DNA of 64,000 nucleotides from Lentzea guizhouensis (GCF_001701025.1 NZ_CP016793.1:1426001-1490000); one strand, 5' to 3'; numbered from the stretch's first letter, positions 44,901 through 56,334 are shown. A program made the numbers and translations. Notes: a model not told the origin generated them from the letters alone.

Positions 44901-45739
44901 CGGTGCTCGGGCACCGGCGTGCCGATGTTTCCCGTGCGGCAGACCTACAAGGGCATGACCGACGGCATGACCGAACTCATGGCGCTGACCAAGTCCCGCG
45001 CCTGGTCACACCACGAAAACCCCGTCGCCCAGTTCTGCCTCGACTCCGTCGAGGTCCGCCACCCCGCCGGGGAACCCGACGCCGCCAGCATCGGTGGCAC
45101 CAACGCGGTCCTCAACGAACTGGACTGGCAGACCCGCCAGGCGTTGATCCAGATCGGCCGCGACGTCGACTCGGCTTCATCACGGGCAAGCTCCAAGAGC
45201 CCACGGACAACTCCACCGTGCGCAAGACGCGCGGCATCCTGGAGGCCACCAAGACCAACGTCATCACCAACGCCACGGCCAAGCCGCTGACCGAGGCGAT
45301 GATTCTCGACCTGTTGCAGAAGGTTTGGGAGAACGGCGGCATCCAGGTCTCCGAGACCGCCACCCTGATGTGTGCGGCGTGGCAGAAGCGTCAGCTCACC
45401 AACGAGTTCGTCACCAAGAAGAACTATCAGGAGCAGTCCCGCAACGTCGGCGGCGTCTCCGTCTCCACGATCGAGACGGACTTCGGGCGGCTCAACATCA
45501 TGCTGAACCGCTACATGCCTGCCGACACGGTGCAGGTGGTCAGCCTCGACCAGTGCGCGCCCGTGCTGCTGGAGACTCCCGGCAAGGGCTTCATGTTCTC
45601 CGAGTCGTTGGCGCGCACCGGTTCCACGGACAAGGCGCAGATCTACGGCGAGATCTCGCTGGAGTTCGGGCCGGAGATCGCGCACGGCAGGGTCACCGGC
45701 CTGACCACCGCAGCTCCGGCCGGGGGTGGTGGCGCGTGA
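44897..45739 (+). pseudogene. SU10-type major capsid protein fused to terminase tail, frameshifted
   Basis: The early part has NPVAQFCLDSVEVRHPAGEP, resembling the C-terminus of an actinophage terminase, running on into NAVLNELDWQTRQALIQIGR. A frameshift at about 45170 leads to EPTDNSTVRKTRGILEATKT, WENGGIQVSETATLMCAAW, NYQEQSRNVGGVSVSTIETD and FGRLNIMLNRYMPAD, the conserved body of SU10-like (DUF5309) capsid proteins, ending in GGGGA. The junction looks like a deletion that fused two genes. Confidence 0.7.
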
Positions 45740-45915
45740 GGTTCACGTCCAGCGTCTACAAGGAACTCGTCGTGCACGACCTCGGCGTGACGTTCGTGGA
45801 CGGTGAGGCGGAGGTCAGCGACAAGGCCACGGCCGACGCGCTGCGGGCGCTGCCCGCTGATCTCGGCGTGCGCGCGGTCGGCGGCCGTCCGGCGAAGGAG
45901 CCTGCGACGAGCTGA
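45736..45915 (+). CDS. Phage head-tail connector-like small protein
   Basis: GTG 45736 to TGA 45915, 59 residues, overlapping the capsid stop. Contains VRFTSSVYKELVVHDLGVTF and DKATADALRALPADLGV. Position and pattern fit a small phage protein after the capsid gene; otherwise unassigned. Confidence 0.4.
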   Translation: MRFTSSVYKELVVHDLGVTFVDGEAEVSDKATADALRALPADLGVRAVGGRPAKEPATS

Positions 45916-46364
45916 CGGTGAGACGCGGTGCGGGGCCGATGTGGGCTTGCCCGGACCCGCACCGCGCCGCCGGACCCTCCCGCAATGCTGGCTGCTTAAC
46001 ACCGCTAAGCCCGCCAGACAGTTCGTGCGGTCCAACCGTGTCCAGCGAAGCTCGGACCCGGCGCCGCTGGGTTACCCCTCGAACCGCCGGTCACACGGAA
46101 CGCCCGCACGTTTCGTCGCATAGCTGATGACCTCGCAGCGTTCGAACTGGGAGGTCATCAGGCACGGCGGCATGGCGGTAGGCAATTGGGGCGTCAATCC
46201 ATGTGCACCGCTGGGGACAACTCGTACCGTGCTGGAGACGGGCGCCACGCCCTACCCGTCCCGTACCACCATGCTCGCCAAGGTCGGCTCGTTCGCGCGA
46301 GAGGCGAACGGCCCCGAACGAAGTGCCGAAAGCCACGGTCACGTCCGGTGGGCACCGAATCAGG
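45916..46364. other. Gap in prophage remnant
   Basis: No gene seen with confidence. Confidence 0.45.
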
Positions 46365-46766
46365 TCAGTACGAGGAGCCGAGCGCGGTGTCAGGTTGGGC
46401 CTGGCGTAGCGCCTCGACGGCGTCCGGCGCGCTCTCGTAGAGATCGAAGATCTGATCCATGCTGGTCAGCACCAGCGGGCGCCGCGCCGCGCGATCGGCT
46501 GCCGCGACAGCGAACCCGATCCCGTCCTGCTCCGCACGCTGGCTGATCTCCACCAGCACCGCCAGCCCGGATGAGGCGATGAACTGCACGGCCAGATCCA
46601 CCACCAGCCCTGCCGGGCGTGTGTCCAGCGTCGTCTCCAGCGCCTCGCGCGCCTCATCGGCGTTGGTCATGTCGATGTCGCCGGTCACCCTGACAACCAG
46701 GACGCCGTCATGGTCGGTGATCTCGAAGCCCGGCACGGCGGAATCGTCAGCGTGGTCGCGCGTCAC
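46365..46766 (-). CDS. STAS-domain anti-sigma factor antagonist
   Basis: 133 residues from GTG 46766. STAS fold with HDGVLVVRVTGDIDMTNADE, VDLAVQFIASSGLAVLVEI and DLYESAPDAVEALRQ. The phosphorylatable Ser region reads IASSGL, close to the D-S-S/T-G context used by anti-sigma factor kinases, so partner switching with a serine kinase anti-sigma factor is likely. No partner gene adjacent. It sits inside the prophage remnant on the opposite strand. Confidence 0.8.
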   Translation of the reverse strand: MTRDHADDSAVPGFEITDHDGVLVVRVTGDIDMTNADEAREALETTLDTRPAGLVVDLAVQFIASSGLAVLVEISQRAEQDGIGFAVAAADRAARRPLVLTSMDQIFDLYESAPDAVEALRQAQPDTALGSSY

Positions 46767-46945
46767 AGCTCGCCTCTCCTGTCCATCGCTGAACCGTACT
46801 TCCCAAGCTCACTGCTGAACTCGCCACCCGCGACGATCACCGCGAGCGGTGAGAACGCGACGGCGCACGCACAAGTTCCTCAACATCTGCACGCCGGGTG
46901 GTGATCCCCTGTGACCAGTCCTAATGCTCTTCTCGGCGACCGTCG

Positions 46946-47152
46946 ATGACGCCCGCCGAGCGCGCCCGCGTCACGATCCTGTGCGCGGACGCCTCCGCGA
47001 TGGCGCACACCCTCGTCCCCTCGATGACCGACCCACCGCCCGCCACGGCGGTCGGAGTGGTCAGCGCCGCCGTTCTGCGCGCGCTGGCCACTCCACCGGA
47101 GGGTTTGAAAGAGGAGGCGATCGGCGGGCACGCCCCGCACGCTCGCCCATGA
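46946..47152 (+). pseudogene. Phage connector-like gene, fragment
   Basis: The frame ERARVTILCADASAMAHTLV and VVSAAVLRALATPPEGLKEE recalls gp6-like head-tail connector proteins. Its normal C-terminus appears lost. About 68 residues. Confidence 0.4.
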
Positions 47153-47169
47153 TTGCGGCGGCTTGCCCT

Positions 47170-47430
47170 TCACCTCCGACGAGCTGAAACTTCTGCGGCC
47201 ACCGACGCCGGTACCGCGCGGCGCGTTCTCAATCTGGACGTAACAGCAGCATCAGCCCAGATGGTCACGCCGGCCGCGACACCCACCCAGCCCACGCCGA
47301 CGACCACCGGCCACAGCACCGACTCGGTCACCGCGATCAGCACGTTGACCACCCCGGCCGACAGCAACACGCCCACCGCCAGCACCAGCGCGGTCCGCGC
47401 CCAGGCACCGGACACATCCCCATTCCCCAT
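47170..47430 (-). CDS. Small two-helix membrane protein (86 aa)
   Basis: ATG 47430. Two hydrophobic helices, TALVLAVGVLLSAGVVNVLI and VLWPVVVGVGWVGVAAGVTI, then a basic tail. The WPVV core of helix 2 is shared with the protein at 12726. On the strand opposite to the phage genes. Function unknown. Confidence 0.45.
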   Translation of the reverse strand: MGNGDVSGAWARTALVLAVGVLLSAGVVNVLIAVTESVLWPVVVGVGWVGVAAGVTIWADAAVTSRLRTRRAVPASVAAEVSARRR

Positions 47431-47509
47431 CCTGTGCCCTCCCCCTACCCGCCGGTATGAGGATGTATCGCCTGGTGAGCGGCGCTGGTTACGTAAAGGA
47501 CGTAGCCCA

Positions 47510-47838
47510 TTGCAGCTGCCGCACATCGTGACTCTCGTTGATCCCATGGAGGCCGAGGACCAGTACGGCAACCCCGCCCCCGCCCTGATCTACGGCCCTG
47601 ACGCACCACGCCGTGACGTTCGCGGCTACATGCAGCCGCACGTCTCCGCCGAACCTGCAGAGACCGGCCGCCAGCCCGTGATTACGCGCTGGCGGCTGTT
47701 CACCTATGACCAGGTCGGCCCGCGCGAACAGGCCGAGTGGCGAGGCCGGACGTTCCGCGTCGACGGCACGCCGGAGATGTGGGAACCGCGCTACGGCCGA
47801 CCCGGTTCTGGGTGCGGCTCGTGGAAGTGGAGGGCTGA
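47510..47838 (+). pseudogene. Phage head closure protein, frameshift near its end
   Basis: The frame LPHIVTLVDPMEAEDQYGNP, with TRWRLFTYDQVGPREQAEWR and TFRVDGTPEMWEPRYG is a normal small head closure protein; near 47795 it shifts so that RFWVRLVEVEG, the expected C-terminus, ends at TGA 47836. Short beta-barrel type. Followed 2 bp later by the next phage gene. Confidence 0.6.
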
Positions 47839-47840
47839 CC

Positions 47841-48155
47841 GTGCGAGCGTTCACGGGCTTTCAGGTCGACCGTGACGGCGTAGCCGAAATCCTCAACTCC
47901 CCGGAGCTGGGCGCGCACATCAAGGCGCTCGCCGAGGAAGTCGCGACCGGTGCCCGCTCACAAAGCCACCGGGTCACCTCCGGCGAACTGCTGCCCGTCG
48001 ACGTCCTGCACGACCCCGCACCCGACCGCGTCGGCTACACCGTGGCGATCAAGCACCCGGGGATGGGCATGGAGGCTACGCACGGCGTCCCGACCCGCGC
48101 GGCCGAAGCACTCGGCCTGGACGTGCGCGGCATCGATACCCGCCGCGGCACATGA
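47841..48155 (+). CDS. HK97 gp10-like minor structural protein
   Basis: GTG 47841, 104 residues. Begins VRAFTGFQVDRDGVAEILNS and has LGAHIKALAEEVATGARSQ and GMGMEATHGVPTRAAEALGL. Pattern of a head-tail connector or minor capsid component. Intact; overlap of 4 bp with the next start. Confidence 0.5.
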   Translation: MRAFTGFQVDRDGVAEILNSPELGAHIKALAEEVATGARSQSHRVTSGELLPVDVLHDPAPDRVGYTVAIKHPGMGMEATHGVPTRAAEALGLDVRGIDTRRGT

Positions 48156-48440
48156 CCGGCCAGATTCCGGTTCCCGTGGACGCGGTGGAACTCGTCCTCG
48201 CGGTGCTGCGCCCGCCCCGAACCCGTCCTGTCCGGCCTGAAGGTCGGCACCAAAACCGGCCATGGCCGCGAGGGCGGGCTGCCGTCGCTGCGGCTTACCG
48301 AGGGTTGCCACACCTTGTGTTGGCTCGCCGTGCAACGAGATGTGGTCCGGCTGACCTGCTGGCACCGCATCGACCACGACGCCAAAGCCGCGGCCGGTCT
48401 CGCCCTCGCCGTGCTGTGCTGCGCGGTAGGCGCAGCCTGA
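48152..48440 (+). pseudogene. Phage tail-terminator-like protein, frameshifted
   Basis: ATG 48152 starts TGQIPVPVDAVELVLAVLRP; after a shift near 48215 the sequence continues VLSGLKVGTKTGHGREGGLP and VVRLTCWHRIDHDAKAAAGL, ending TGA 48440. It ends 34 bp before the third STAND gene. Confidence 0.45.
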
Positions 48441-48473
48441 TCGACGTGGCCGACCGGCACTCACCGGCGTGGT

Positions 48474-50564
48474 TCAACGACCGAGCGAGTCACGTTTGTG
48501 CTGGATGGCCGCTGCGGTCAGAAGGTGGCCGGTCTCCTCGTAGATCTCCAGGGCCTGTTGGTAGTACCGGTCGGCGGCGGCTGGATCCGTGGTGGCGTGC
48601 GCGTAGCCGAGCGCGTCGAGGACCTGTGCCTGGTCGTAGTGCCGTGCGAGTTCGGTCATCGATGCGAGTGCTTGCTCCAGGTGTGCGACGGCGTCCAGCC
48701 GTTCGTTCTTCTCGAGCAGTTTGCGGCCCTGCCAGAGTTCCACCTTCGCGAGGTTGTGCAGGTCGGGCTGGGCAAGTGACCGGAAGCCTGCTCGTGATTC
48801 GGTCAGCAGCCGCAATGCCTCGTCCGGGTCGTCGGCCTTGGCGGCATGCAGGCACGCCAGCGCGGTGCGCCGCGGGTCGCCGATGCGTTGGGCGAGCCCG
48901 AGGTTGCGGTCGAGCAGTTCCTTCGCCGCGGCGATGTCGCCCTGTTCGAACCTGGCGAGTCCCGCGCCCTCGACCGCGGTGGCTTCCAGTTGCAGGTCGT
49001 TGTGCGACTGCGCGAGCCCGGCTGCCTCACGGAGGACGTCCACTGCCTCCGTGAACCGGCCTCGGGTTCGCTCTGCATAGCCCTTCTGCACCAGGAGAAG
49101 GGCCTTCACCGATGGACGAGCGAGGTGATCCGCCGCCTCGACGCCGGTTTCATGGGTGGCAACGAGATCATCGGAGTACTTCTGGGATTCGTAGAGCCAC
49201 CACTGCGCCACGCATAGGTGCAGCACCGACTCCAGCTCGCCGAGATCAGCGGCCAGCCGAACAATCGCCTGCAGCACAGCGCGTTCGGCCAGCATCCAGT
49301 CCCGGGCGTTGCGATGTGCCGGGTGTTCGGCGTCGATGACGAGCTCGGGGAAGAGCTGTCGCACCCATGGCCGGTGCGGCTGGAGCACGCCATCGGCTGC
49401 CAGCGCACCCTTGGCGTACCAGCGTACGAAAGCGCGCTTCCTCATGTCGCACACGTCGGTGCCGTCGATCTCGCGGGCAGTGTTGCGGGCGTGTTCGTGC
49501 ACCAGGGCGTCGAGTTGCAGGCGCCCGTCGATCTGGTCGATCATCCGCTTGCCGTGCACCAGTTCCCGCACCACCGGACGCACCTGGCGCTCAGGCAGCT
49601 TCATCACCGCCGCCAACGCCTGCACAGACACGCCGGTCCCGCCGGGGTGCAGTCCCAGCGTTCGATAGCAGCGCTGCGCGAGTTCTGTCAGCCGGCGATA
49701 GCCGGCATCGAGCACGGCGGCGATCGTGGGTTCGTCGCCGACTGTCATGGTGGTGAGGCCGACGGACTCCAGCTCGTCGAGCAGTTCGCTGATCGGCAGG
49801 TCCGGAGCGTCGTGCAGCACGCGACCGACCACGCTCAGCGCCACCGCCCGACCTCCGCACAGCGCTACCACCGCGTCGCGCGCCGCCGGTTCGGCATCAA
49901 CCCTGCCACCCGCGTAACCGCGTAGCAGCTGGACCGCCATGTCGTCGTTGAGCGGCTCGACGTCGATGAAGGCCGCTTCGTGATCGGCGAGTGCGCCGAA
50001 TCCTCCCTGGCCGGTCACGATCACCATCGAGCGGCCGGGTCCCGGCAACAGGTCCTTGATCTGTGCCGCCGTGACCGCATCGTCGAGCAGGATCTGGAAG
50101 GATCGTCCCGCGGTGAGCGAACGGAACAGGTTCACGCGTGACTCGAGATCCGCCGGCACCTCCGCTCGATCAACACCGAGCGAGGTGATGAAGTCGAGCA
50201 GCACCGCGGCCGGAGCCGACGCGTGATCCGACCACGCTCCCAGGTTGGCGCGCAGCTGCCCGTCCGGGAACCGGTCCCGATGGTGCTGCAGCCAGTAGAC
50301 GGCCGCCGTGGACTTCCCGCTGCCGCGAGCGCCGACGAGCACGACGATCGCGGGATCCTCGTTCAGCGCGCCGAGGACCTCGTCGAGAGCGGCCAGCACG
50401 TGCTCCTGGTTCACCAGGGTACGGATCGCCATGGGCAGCTGGGCTGGGACAGGTAGCTCGAACTGTTGGAACTGGTGCACGGTCAGCGCCCCGATCGATC
50501 CCGCTTGAACGATGGTCCTGGCGGTTCCCTTGACGCGGTTGTCGACGCGTCTCCCATCAGTCAC
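48474..50564 (-). CDS. NB-ARC/TPR STAND NTPase, partner of copy 3
   Basis: 696 residues. An N-terminal segment of about 35 residues (ARTIVQAGSIGALTVHQF) is of the type found ahead of many actinomycete STAND/effector proteins. Walker A VGARGSGKST is at residues 77-86, Walker B SFQILLDDAV near 155-164. The usual GLPLAL is GGRAVALSV. TPR-like repeats follow from about residue 460 to the end (GYAERTRGRFTEAVDVLREA, LARFEQGDIAAAKELLDRN). In contrast to the other two loci it is divergent from its repeat-bearing partner, 99 bp apart. Confidence 0.85.
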   Translation of the reverse strand: MTDGRRVDNRVKGTARTIVQAGSIGALTVHQFQQFELPVPAQLPMAIRTLVNQEHVLAALDEVLGALNEDPAIVVLVGARGSGKSTAAVYWLQHHRDRFPDGQLRANLGAWSDHASAPAAVLLDFITSLGVDRAEVPADLESRVNLFRSLTAGRSFQILLDDAVTAAQIKDLLPGPGRSMVIVTGQGGFGALADHEAAFIDVEPLNDDMAVQLLRGYAGGRVDAEPAARDAVVALCGGRAVALSVVGRVLHDAPDLPISELLDELESVGLTTMTVGDEPTIAAVLDAGYRRLTELAQRCYRTLGLHPGGTGVSVQALAAVMKLPERQVRPVVRELVHGKRMIDQIDGRLQLDALVHEHARNTAREIDGTDVCDMRKRAFVRWYAKGALAADGVLQPHRPWVRQLFPELVIDAEHPAHRNARDWMLAERAVLQAIVRLAADLGELESVLHLCVAQWWLYESQKYSDDLVATHETGVEAADHLARPSVKALLLVQKGYAERTRGRFTEAVDVLREAAGLAQSHNDLQLEATAVEGAGLARFEQGDIAAAKELLDRNLGLAQRIGDPRRTALACLHAAKADDPDEALRLLTESRAGFRSLAQPDLHNLAKVELWQGRKLLEKNERLDAVAHLEQALASMTELARHYDQAQVLDALGYAHATTDPAAADRYYQQALEIYEETGHLLTAAAIQHKRDSLGR

Positions 50565-50663
50565 GCTGAGCCTCCCCGCCTGCGCGAATTGGTCAAGGTC
50601 GGCACTTTATCGTCTCTGTCACACGCCTCGCACTCAGTGTGATCCCAGCTAGGATCGCGGCTT
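50565..50663. promoter_or_regulatory. Divergent promoter between STAND gene and copy 3
   Basis: Only 99 bp separate the two starts. TAGGAT (50651-50656) is a -10 candidate ending 7 bases before GTG 50664, giving a leaderless start. AT-rich TTTATC near 50605 may serve the leftward gene. Shared control of the pair is likely. Confidence 0.4.
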
Positions 50664-52367
<1,704 letters not shown>

Positions 52368-52665
52368 GCGGGCCCAGCCTTCCCGCCGCCGTTGAGAGAG
52401 GACCGGATTGGCAGCGAATCCCTTGATCTTTCGCCGCCTATCCAGGATCGTGGGTCGGCCTTGATGCCAGGCGGAGAGCAGAGCAGACTCGGCTATCTGC
52501 CAAGGCAGCCGGGAGCGCGCCGCCAGGTTCGGCGCAGGAAGGCGAAGTAGGACTCAGAAGGGTCAACGATTGCGGGTGCCGGGGCACTCGTGAACCCACA
52601 CCGCACGTGCAGGCTCTCGGGTGCACCGCGCCCCGCTGGATCAAGCGACCAGCAGGAGGAATGCG
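52368..52665. other. Intergenic, no gene seen
   Basis: Nothing supportable apart from the AGGAGGA ribosome site at 52654 for the next gene. Confidence 0.5.
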
Positions 52666-53550
52666 ATGACGTGCCCCGAAGGGTTCACCAGCAGGCAGTG
52701 GAGCGCCTATGTCAAACGCGGGCGTGACCTCGTGCAAAAGAAGACCGACGCGCAGTTCCAGCTCGGGGACCTGTGTTTGGAGATGGTTCCCAAGCAGCGC
52801 AACGAGTTCGCCGATCACGGAGTCGCCAGGGTGCTGGAGGCCTTCGCCGACCAGATCGGTCTCTCACCGCGCACCCTGACGAAATACCGGCAGGTCGCGA
52901 TGGCGTGGCCCAGGGACAGGCGCGCGCCCGGCGTGAGCTTCTCCGTGCACATGATCTTCGCGCCGCAGCCCAACCGCTTCCGTAAGATCCTCAATCCGCC
53001 GATCGACCCAGTCAGCGGCGAGCGCCGTTGGACGGTCAACGAGGCCGAGCGCGCGGTCGGTCAAACGCCGCACCATCCCGTAAGCCGCGAGGAACGCGTC
53101 AATCGCGTCCGGGACCTGCTGCCCCGCCACGAGGATGCGGCCCTGGCCGTGACGGACATGCTGCGCCGCCCCGAGGTCGCCGAGCAGGTCGTCGCCGATC
53201 CCTCCGCGCGGCACATCCTGCACCGGGCGGAGATGTCTCGTTACCAGCAACGGCGCGACGCCGAACCGATCATCAGCGAACCGCCCCCGCAGCGGGAACC
53301 GGCGTTGCACTACTCCGAAGCCGGGCGCGAGCTGCTGGAGCTGCTGGGCATCTGCACTACCTTCTACACCCAGATGCAACGTGTGGTGCCCTCGCTGCAT
53401 GTCGCCGAGTACGACCGCAAGGCCACACAGACGCTGCTGGACAACATCAACCGGGTCCGGGCCGCCGCCGACTGGTGCGAGACGGTCATCAAGACCGGTG
53501 ACACCACGATGGACGAAGCGCTCGCCAAGCTCCTGGAAGGGGAAACGTGA
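52666..53550 (+). CDS. DUF6192-like helix-turn-helix protein, copy 2
   Basis: 294 residues from ATG 52666 with a strong AGGAGGA. Same layout as the 35952 protein: QFQLGDLCLEMVPKQ, helix-turn-helix FADQIGLSPRTLTKYRQVAM, WTVNEAERAVGQ, and a C-terminus VIKTGDTTMDEALAKLLEGE. Identity to copy 1 is moderate, so the duplication is old or the two were acquired separately. GTGA overlap with the winged-helix gene. Confidence 0.75.
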   Translation: MTCPEGFTSRQWSAYVKRGRDLVQKKTDAQFQLGDLCLEMVPKQRNEFADHGVARVLEAFADQIGLSPRTLTKYRQVAMAWPRDRRAPGVSFSVHMIFAPQPNRFRKILNPPIDPVSGERRWTVNEAERAVGQTPHHPVSREERVNRVRDLLPRHEDAALAVTDMLRRPEVAEQVVADPSARHILHRAEMSRYQQRRDAEPIISEPPPQREPALHYSEAGRELLELLGICTTFYTQMQRVVPSLHVAEYDRKATQTLLDNINRVRAAADWCETVIKTGDTTMDEALAKLLEGET

Positions 53551-54020
53551 TGACCCCGCCCGAGCAGACGCCGCGTGACCCGATGCCACGCGTCCGCGCC
53601 GCCGACGCGGTGTGGGAGGTCGTGGCCCAGGCCGGCGAGACCGGTCTGCGCAGCAGTGAGATCCGGGAACGCCAGCACCTCACCCGCGGGCAGTTCGAGA
53701 ACGGCAAGGCGCACATCCGCGACTACAAGGCCGTCGACGAGGGCGCGAGTTTCGTCTACGACGGCGACGTGTACGTCGTCACCCGCGACCCCTGCCGCTG
53801 CGCGCTGGCGTTGACCATCCGCCTCAGCTCGATCGACAAACAGCTACGCCGCCTGCACGACTCCATCTGCCGCCCGCTAGGCAAGGACCTCGACGCCGAT
53901 CCGACGCTGCGGTACCTGGACCGGCAGATCATCGCCATGCTGGACAACATGGCCGTGATGCGGCAGGTCGGCCACTCGCCGACCTCACGGAAACTGGAGG
54001 GCAACGCTAAGTCGAAGTAG
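53547..54020 (+). CDS. Winged-helix protein paired with DUF6192, copy 2
   Basis: 157 residues from GTG 53547. DAVWEVVAQAGETGLRSSEI and HLTRGQFENGKAHIRDY form a winged helix, as in copy 1; a short beta strand with FVYDGDVYVVTRDP follows, then a helical tail (LDRQIIAMLDNMAVMRQV). Sequence similarity to copy 1 is low but layout, spacing and order are the same. Confidence 0.65.
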   Translation: MMTPPEQTPRDPMPRVRAADAVWEVVAQAGETGLRSSEIRERQHLTRGQFENGKAHIRDYKAVDEGASFVYDGDVYVVTRDPCRCALALTIRLSSIDKQLRRLHDSICRPLGKDLDADPTLRYLDRQIIAMLDNMAVMRQVGHSPTSRKLEGNAKSK

Positions 54021-54470
54021 TCGTCCCACAGCGCCCAGACCGAAACGCGCCACAAAAGCACTGGCCTTCAGACAGGTCACACGGGCCCGTCGCGGGGGTG
54101 TCGGCGATGTGCTGGGAGGACTTGAGGTCGTACCTGTCCACGAAGCCCTGCATGGCGGGCACCTGGTCCAGCGCGGCCACACCGACGAACGTGACGGAGG
54201 AACCGAGTTCCTTGGACATCCCGGGGGCCTCGCGCTGGCACTTGGGGCACCACGGCGCCCAGAACCACAGCACCACCGGCTTGCCCGCCAGGGCCGCACC
54301 GGAGATCTCGGCGCCGTCCAGGGTCCTGGCGGTGAACCGCAACTGTTCCGGGCCTCGACCACCGGCACGCTCGACGCGGTGACCGGAGACGACACAGGCG
54401 TAGAGGTAGGCGTGGGCGCCGTGGTGGGGGCAGCGCTGGGTTGCGCGCCACAGCCCACCAGAAACGTCAC
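54007..54470 (-). pseudogene. TlpA/DsbE-like thioredoxin lipoprotein, frameshifted
   Basis: A lipobox-like LVGC near the N-terminus and a Thr/Pro linker (PTTAPTPTSTPVSSPVTASS) precede a frame change at about 54345. The thioredoxin part reads LDGAEISGAALAGKPVVLWF and APWCPKCQREAPGMSKELGS, with an intact CPKC redox site. The C-terminal part after QHIADT loses the family pattern. Would be exported and act on periplasmic-side disulfides if intact. Confidence 0.7.
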
Positions 54471-54573
54471 GGCGAACGCGCGACAGCCACGCGCACGGAG
54501 AACATCGGCTACCTTCCGTCGGCTACTGCTGGCTGAGATACTGCCCCGCCAGCCGGGCGAGAGAGGTTATGAA

Positions 54574-55406
54574 GTGCTGACGGGAAGGAATCCCCTGGTG
54601 GAGCGACCGAGCTGGGCACCTGAGGAGATCGACGTGAACCGGCCGAGCGCGGCCAGGATGTACGACTACTACCTCGGTGGCGGACATAACTTCGCGATCG
54701 ACCGCGCGATGGCCGATCAAGGGGTCGCGGTGTATCCAGGGCTACCGCGCATCATGCAGGCGAACCGCGCGTTCCTGCGACGTGCCGTGCGGTTCCTGGT
54801 CGATGCCGGGATCGACCAGTTCCTCGACATCGGCGCGGGCATCCCCACCGTCGGCAACGTGCACGAGATCGCCCAGCGGCACAACCCACTGGCCCGCGTC
54901 GCCTAGATAGACATCGACCCGGTCGCCGTTGCACACGGCCGGACGCTGCTCGCGGACAACCCGCTCGCGACCGCAGTGCGCGGCGATGCCCGTCAGCCAG
55001 ACCGGATTCTCGCCGATTCCGGGGTGTGCGCGAGCTGATCGACTTCGACCGGCCGGTCGGTCTGCTGGTGGTCGCTCTCCTGCACTTCATTCCGGACTCC
55101 GACACTCCGGCGAAGATCATCGCTGGGTTCCGTGACGCGCTGCCCAGGGGCAGCTATCTGGTGTTGTCGCACTTCAGCAGCGAGGGCGACCCCGAACAGG
55201 TCGAAGGTCTCCAGCGGTTGTCCAAAGGGACACCTACCCCGCTGACGCTGCGGTCCCGAGCCGCGATCGCCACCCTGCTCGATGGCTTCGACCTGGTCGA
55301 ACCCGGCCTGGTATACCTGCCGCAGTGGCGCCCGGACCCCGGCGACGAGGCCGAAGAGAACCCGGAGTGGTTCAACGACTTCTGCGCCGTGGGCCGCAAA
55401 GCCTGA
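54574..55406 (+). pseudogene. SAM methyltransferase (DUF574-like), nonsense and frameshift
   Basis: From GTG 54574 the family signature VNRPSAARMYDYYLGGGHNF and motif I FLDIGAGIPTVGNVHEIA are intact. TAG at 54904 replaces the Tyr codon normally found before VDIDPVAVAH, and a frameshift near 55020 precedes RELIDFDRPVGLLVVALLHF, ending PEWFNDFCAVGRKA. With two lesions it is inactive. Closest by layout to the intact gene at 20904. Confidence 0.8.
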
Positions 55407-55515
55407 CCTCCGGGTGCGCTTCAGATTGGTCACATGGACCGTTGACAGTCGCCTCCGCGACAACTGACGATCTTCTGTCAGTCACAACACTCGGCTTAGG
55501 GCAGCGTCTTGTCCA

Positions 55516-55545
55516 GGTGGTCGCGGTGGCTGTGCCGCGACCACC
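55516..55545 (+). terminator. Hairpin, likely terminator
   Basis: GGTGGTCGCGG (55516-55526) pairs perfectly with CCGCGACCACC (55535-55545) over 8 bases. It lies 110 bp after the end of the methyltransferase fossil. Confidence 0.5.
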
Positions 55546-55563
55546 ACTACCGGAAAACCAGCT

Positions 55564-55722
55564 GTGGTAGTCAGGCCGCGTAGCAGGGCAGGTCCGCTGT
55601 TCGGGCTCGTGCTGTTGGCATTCCCGGCCGGGTTCACCATCTACGCGCAGAACCGCGACCAGATTCTCTGGCTCGCATTGGTCACCGTTGCCCTGTGCGC
55701 AGCCGCCGTGCCGCAGTGGTGA
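55564..55722 (+). CDS. Small two-helix membrane protein (52 aa)
   Basis: GTG 55564 to TGA. Helix 1 LFGLVLLAFPAGFTIYA and helix 2 ILWLALVTVALCAAAVPQ joined by a short polar turn. Overlaps the end of the NlpC/P60 fossil on the other strand. No known function. Confidence 0.45.
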   Translation: MVVRPRSRAGPLFGLVLLAFPAGFTIYAQNRDQILWLALVTVALCAAAVPQW

Positions 55723-56052
55723 ACGCGCGCGTGCCGCCCCGCGCTCCGAGGAGCATCGCGTCGCTTCCGCCAGCCCTCGGCGTCGGCCGCGCCGAGGTGG
55801 CGCTGTTCCCGGCTGTTCGCCGTTTTCGGCTCAGTACCACTGGGGCCGAATTCGGAGATCGCGAAGGCACGGCGCGGCAGTCCAGGCCCGGCTGTGTTCG
55901 TGTTGAGCAGCGGCATGCCGAGGCGGTAGCCGAACACCAGCCGGACGTAGCCCGAGCAGTCGACGGCGCCGTAGCGACCGCGGTCAGGTGCACCGGCGGG
56001 GCCGTTCGAGAACTGCCAGGGCACACCGAGGTAGTCGTAGAAGTCCCGACTG
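55641..56052 (-). pseudogene. NlpC/P60 peptidase fragment
   Basis: DFYDYLGVPWQFSNGPAGAP, then YGAVDCSGYVRLVFGYRLG with the catalytic Cys, and LLNTNTAGPGLPRRAFAISE. The catalytic His/polar residues downstream and everything upstream are missing. The upstream cut lies at the start of the IS3 element, which likely inserted here. Confidence 0.7.
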
Positions 56053-56085
56053 CTCCTGTCTGCCCGCGCCGGATGCTTTCACCGG

Positions 56086-56334
56086 ACCGAACGACGCGTC
56101 GCCCAGGTCGCGGCGGACCTCGACATCAGCGACCAGACGATCTACGCCTGGCGCCGCCAGGAGCTCATCGACACCGGACAGATTCCAGGGACGACTAGCG
56201 CCGACAACGCCGAGCTGGTCGCCGCGCGTCGACGGATCGCCGAACTCGAGGCCGAGGTCGCCGTCCACCGCCGCGCCGCCGAACTGCTCAAGGAGAGCAG
56301 TAGCCCAAAAGGCGATATGAGGCGGTCACGGTGA
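56086..56334 (+). pseudogene. IS3 orfA, N-terminus missing
   Basis: VAQVAADLDISDQTIYAWRR helix-turn-helix, a leucine-zipper type helix (RRIAELEAEVAVHRRAAELL), ending in KESSSPKGDMRRSR. The usual start of about 20 residues is absent. The AAAAGG run at 56307-56312 is a plausible -1 frameshift site to orfB. Confidence 0.75.

Larger units (their letters stand above)
43776..48440 (+). mobile_element. Decayed prophage head/connector gene block
   Basis: In this span I can read remnants of several adjacent phage morphogenesis genes in the usual order: terminase tail, SU10-like major capsid, head-tail connectors, head closure and minor capsid/tail terminator-like proteins, all on the plus strand. Several are frameshifted; two minus-strand host-type genes (STAS protein, small membrane protein) have been inserted among them. 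No lysis, integrase, or tail fibre genes seen. Confidence 0.7.
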
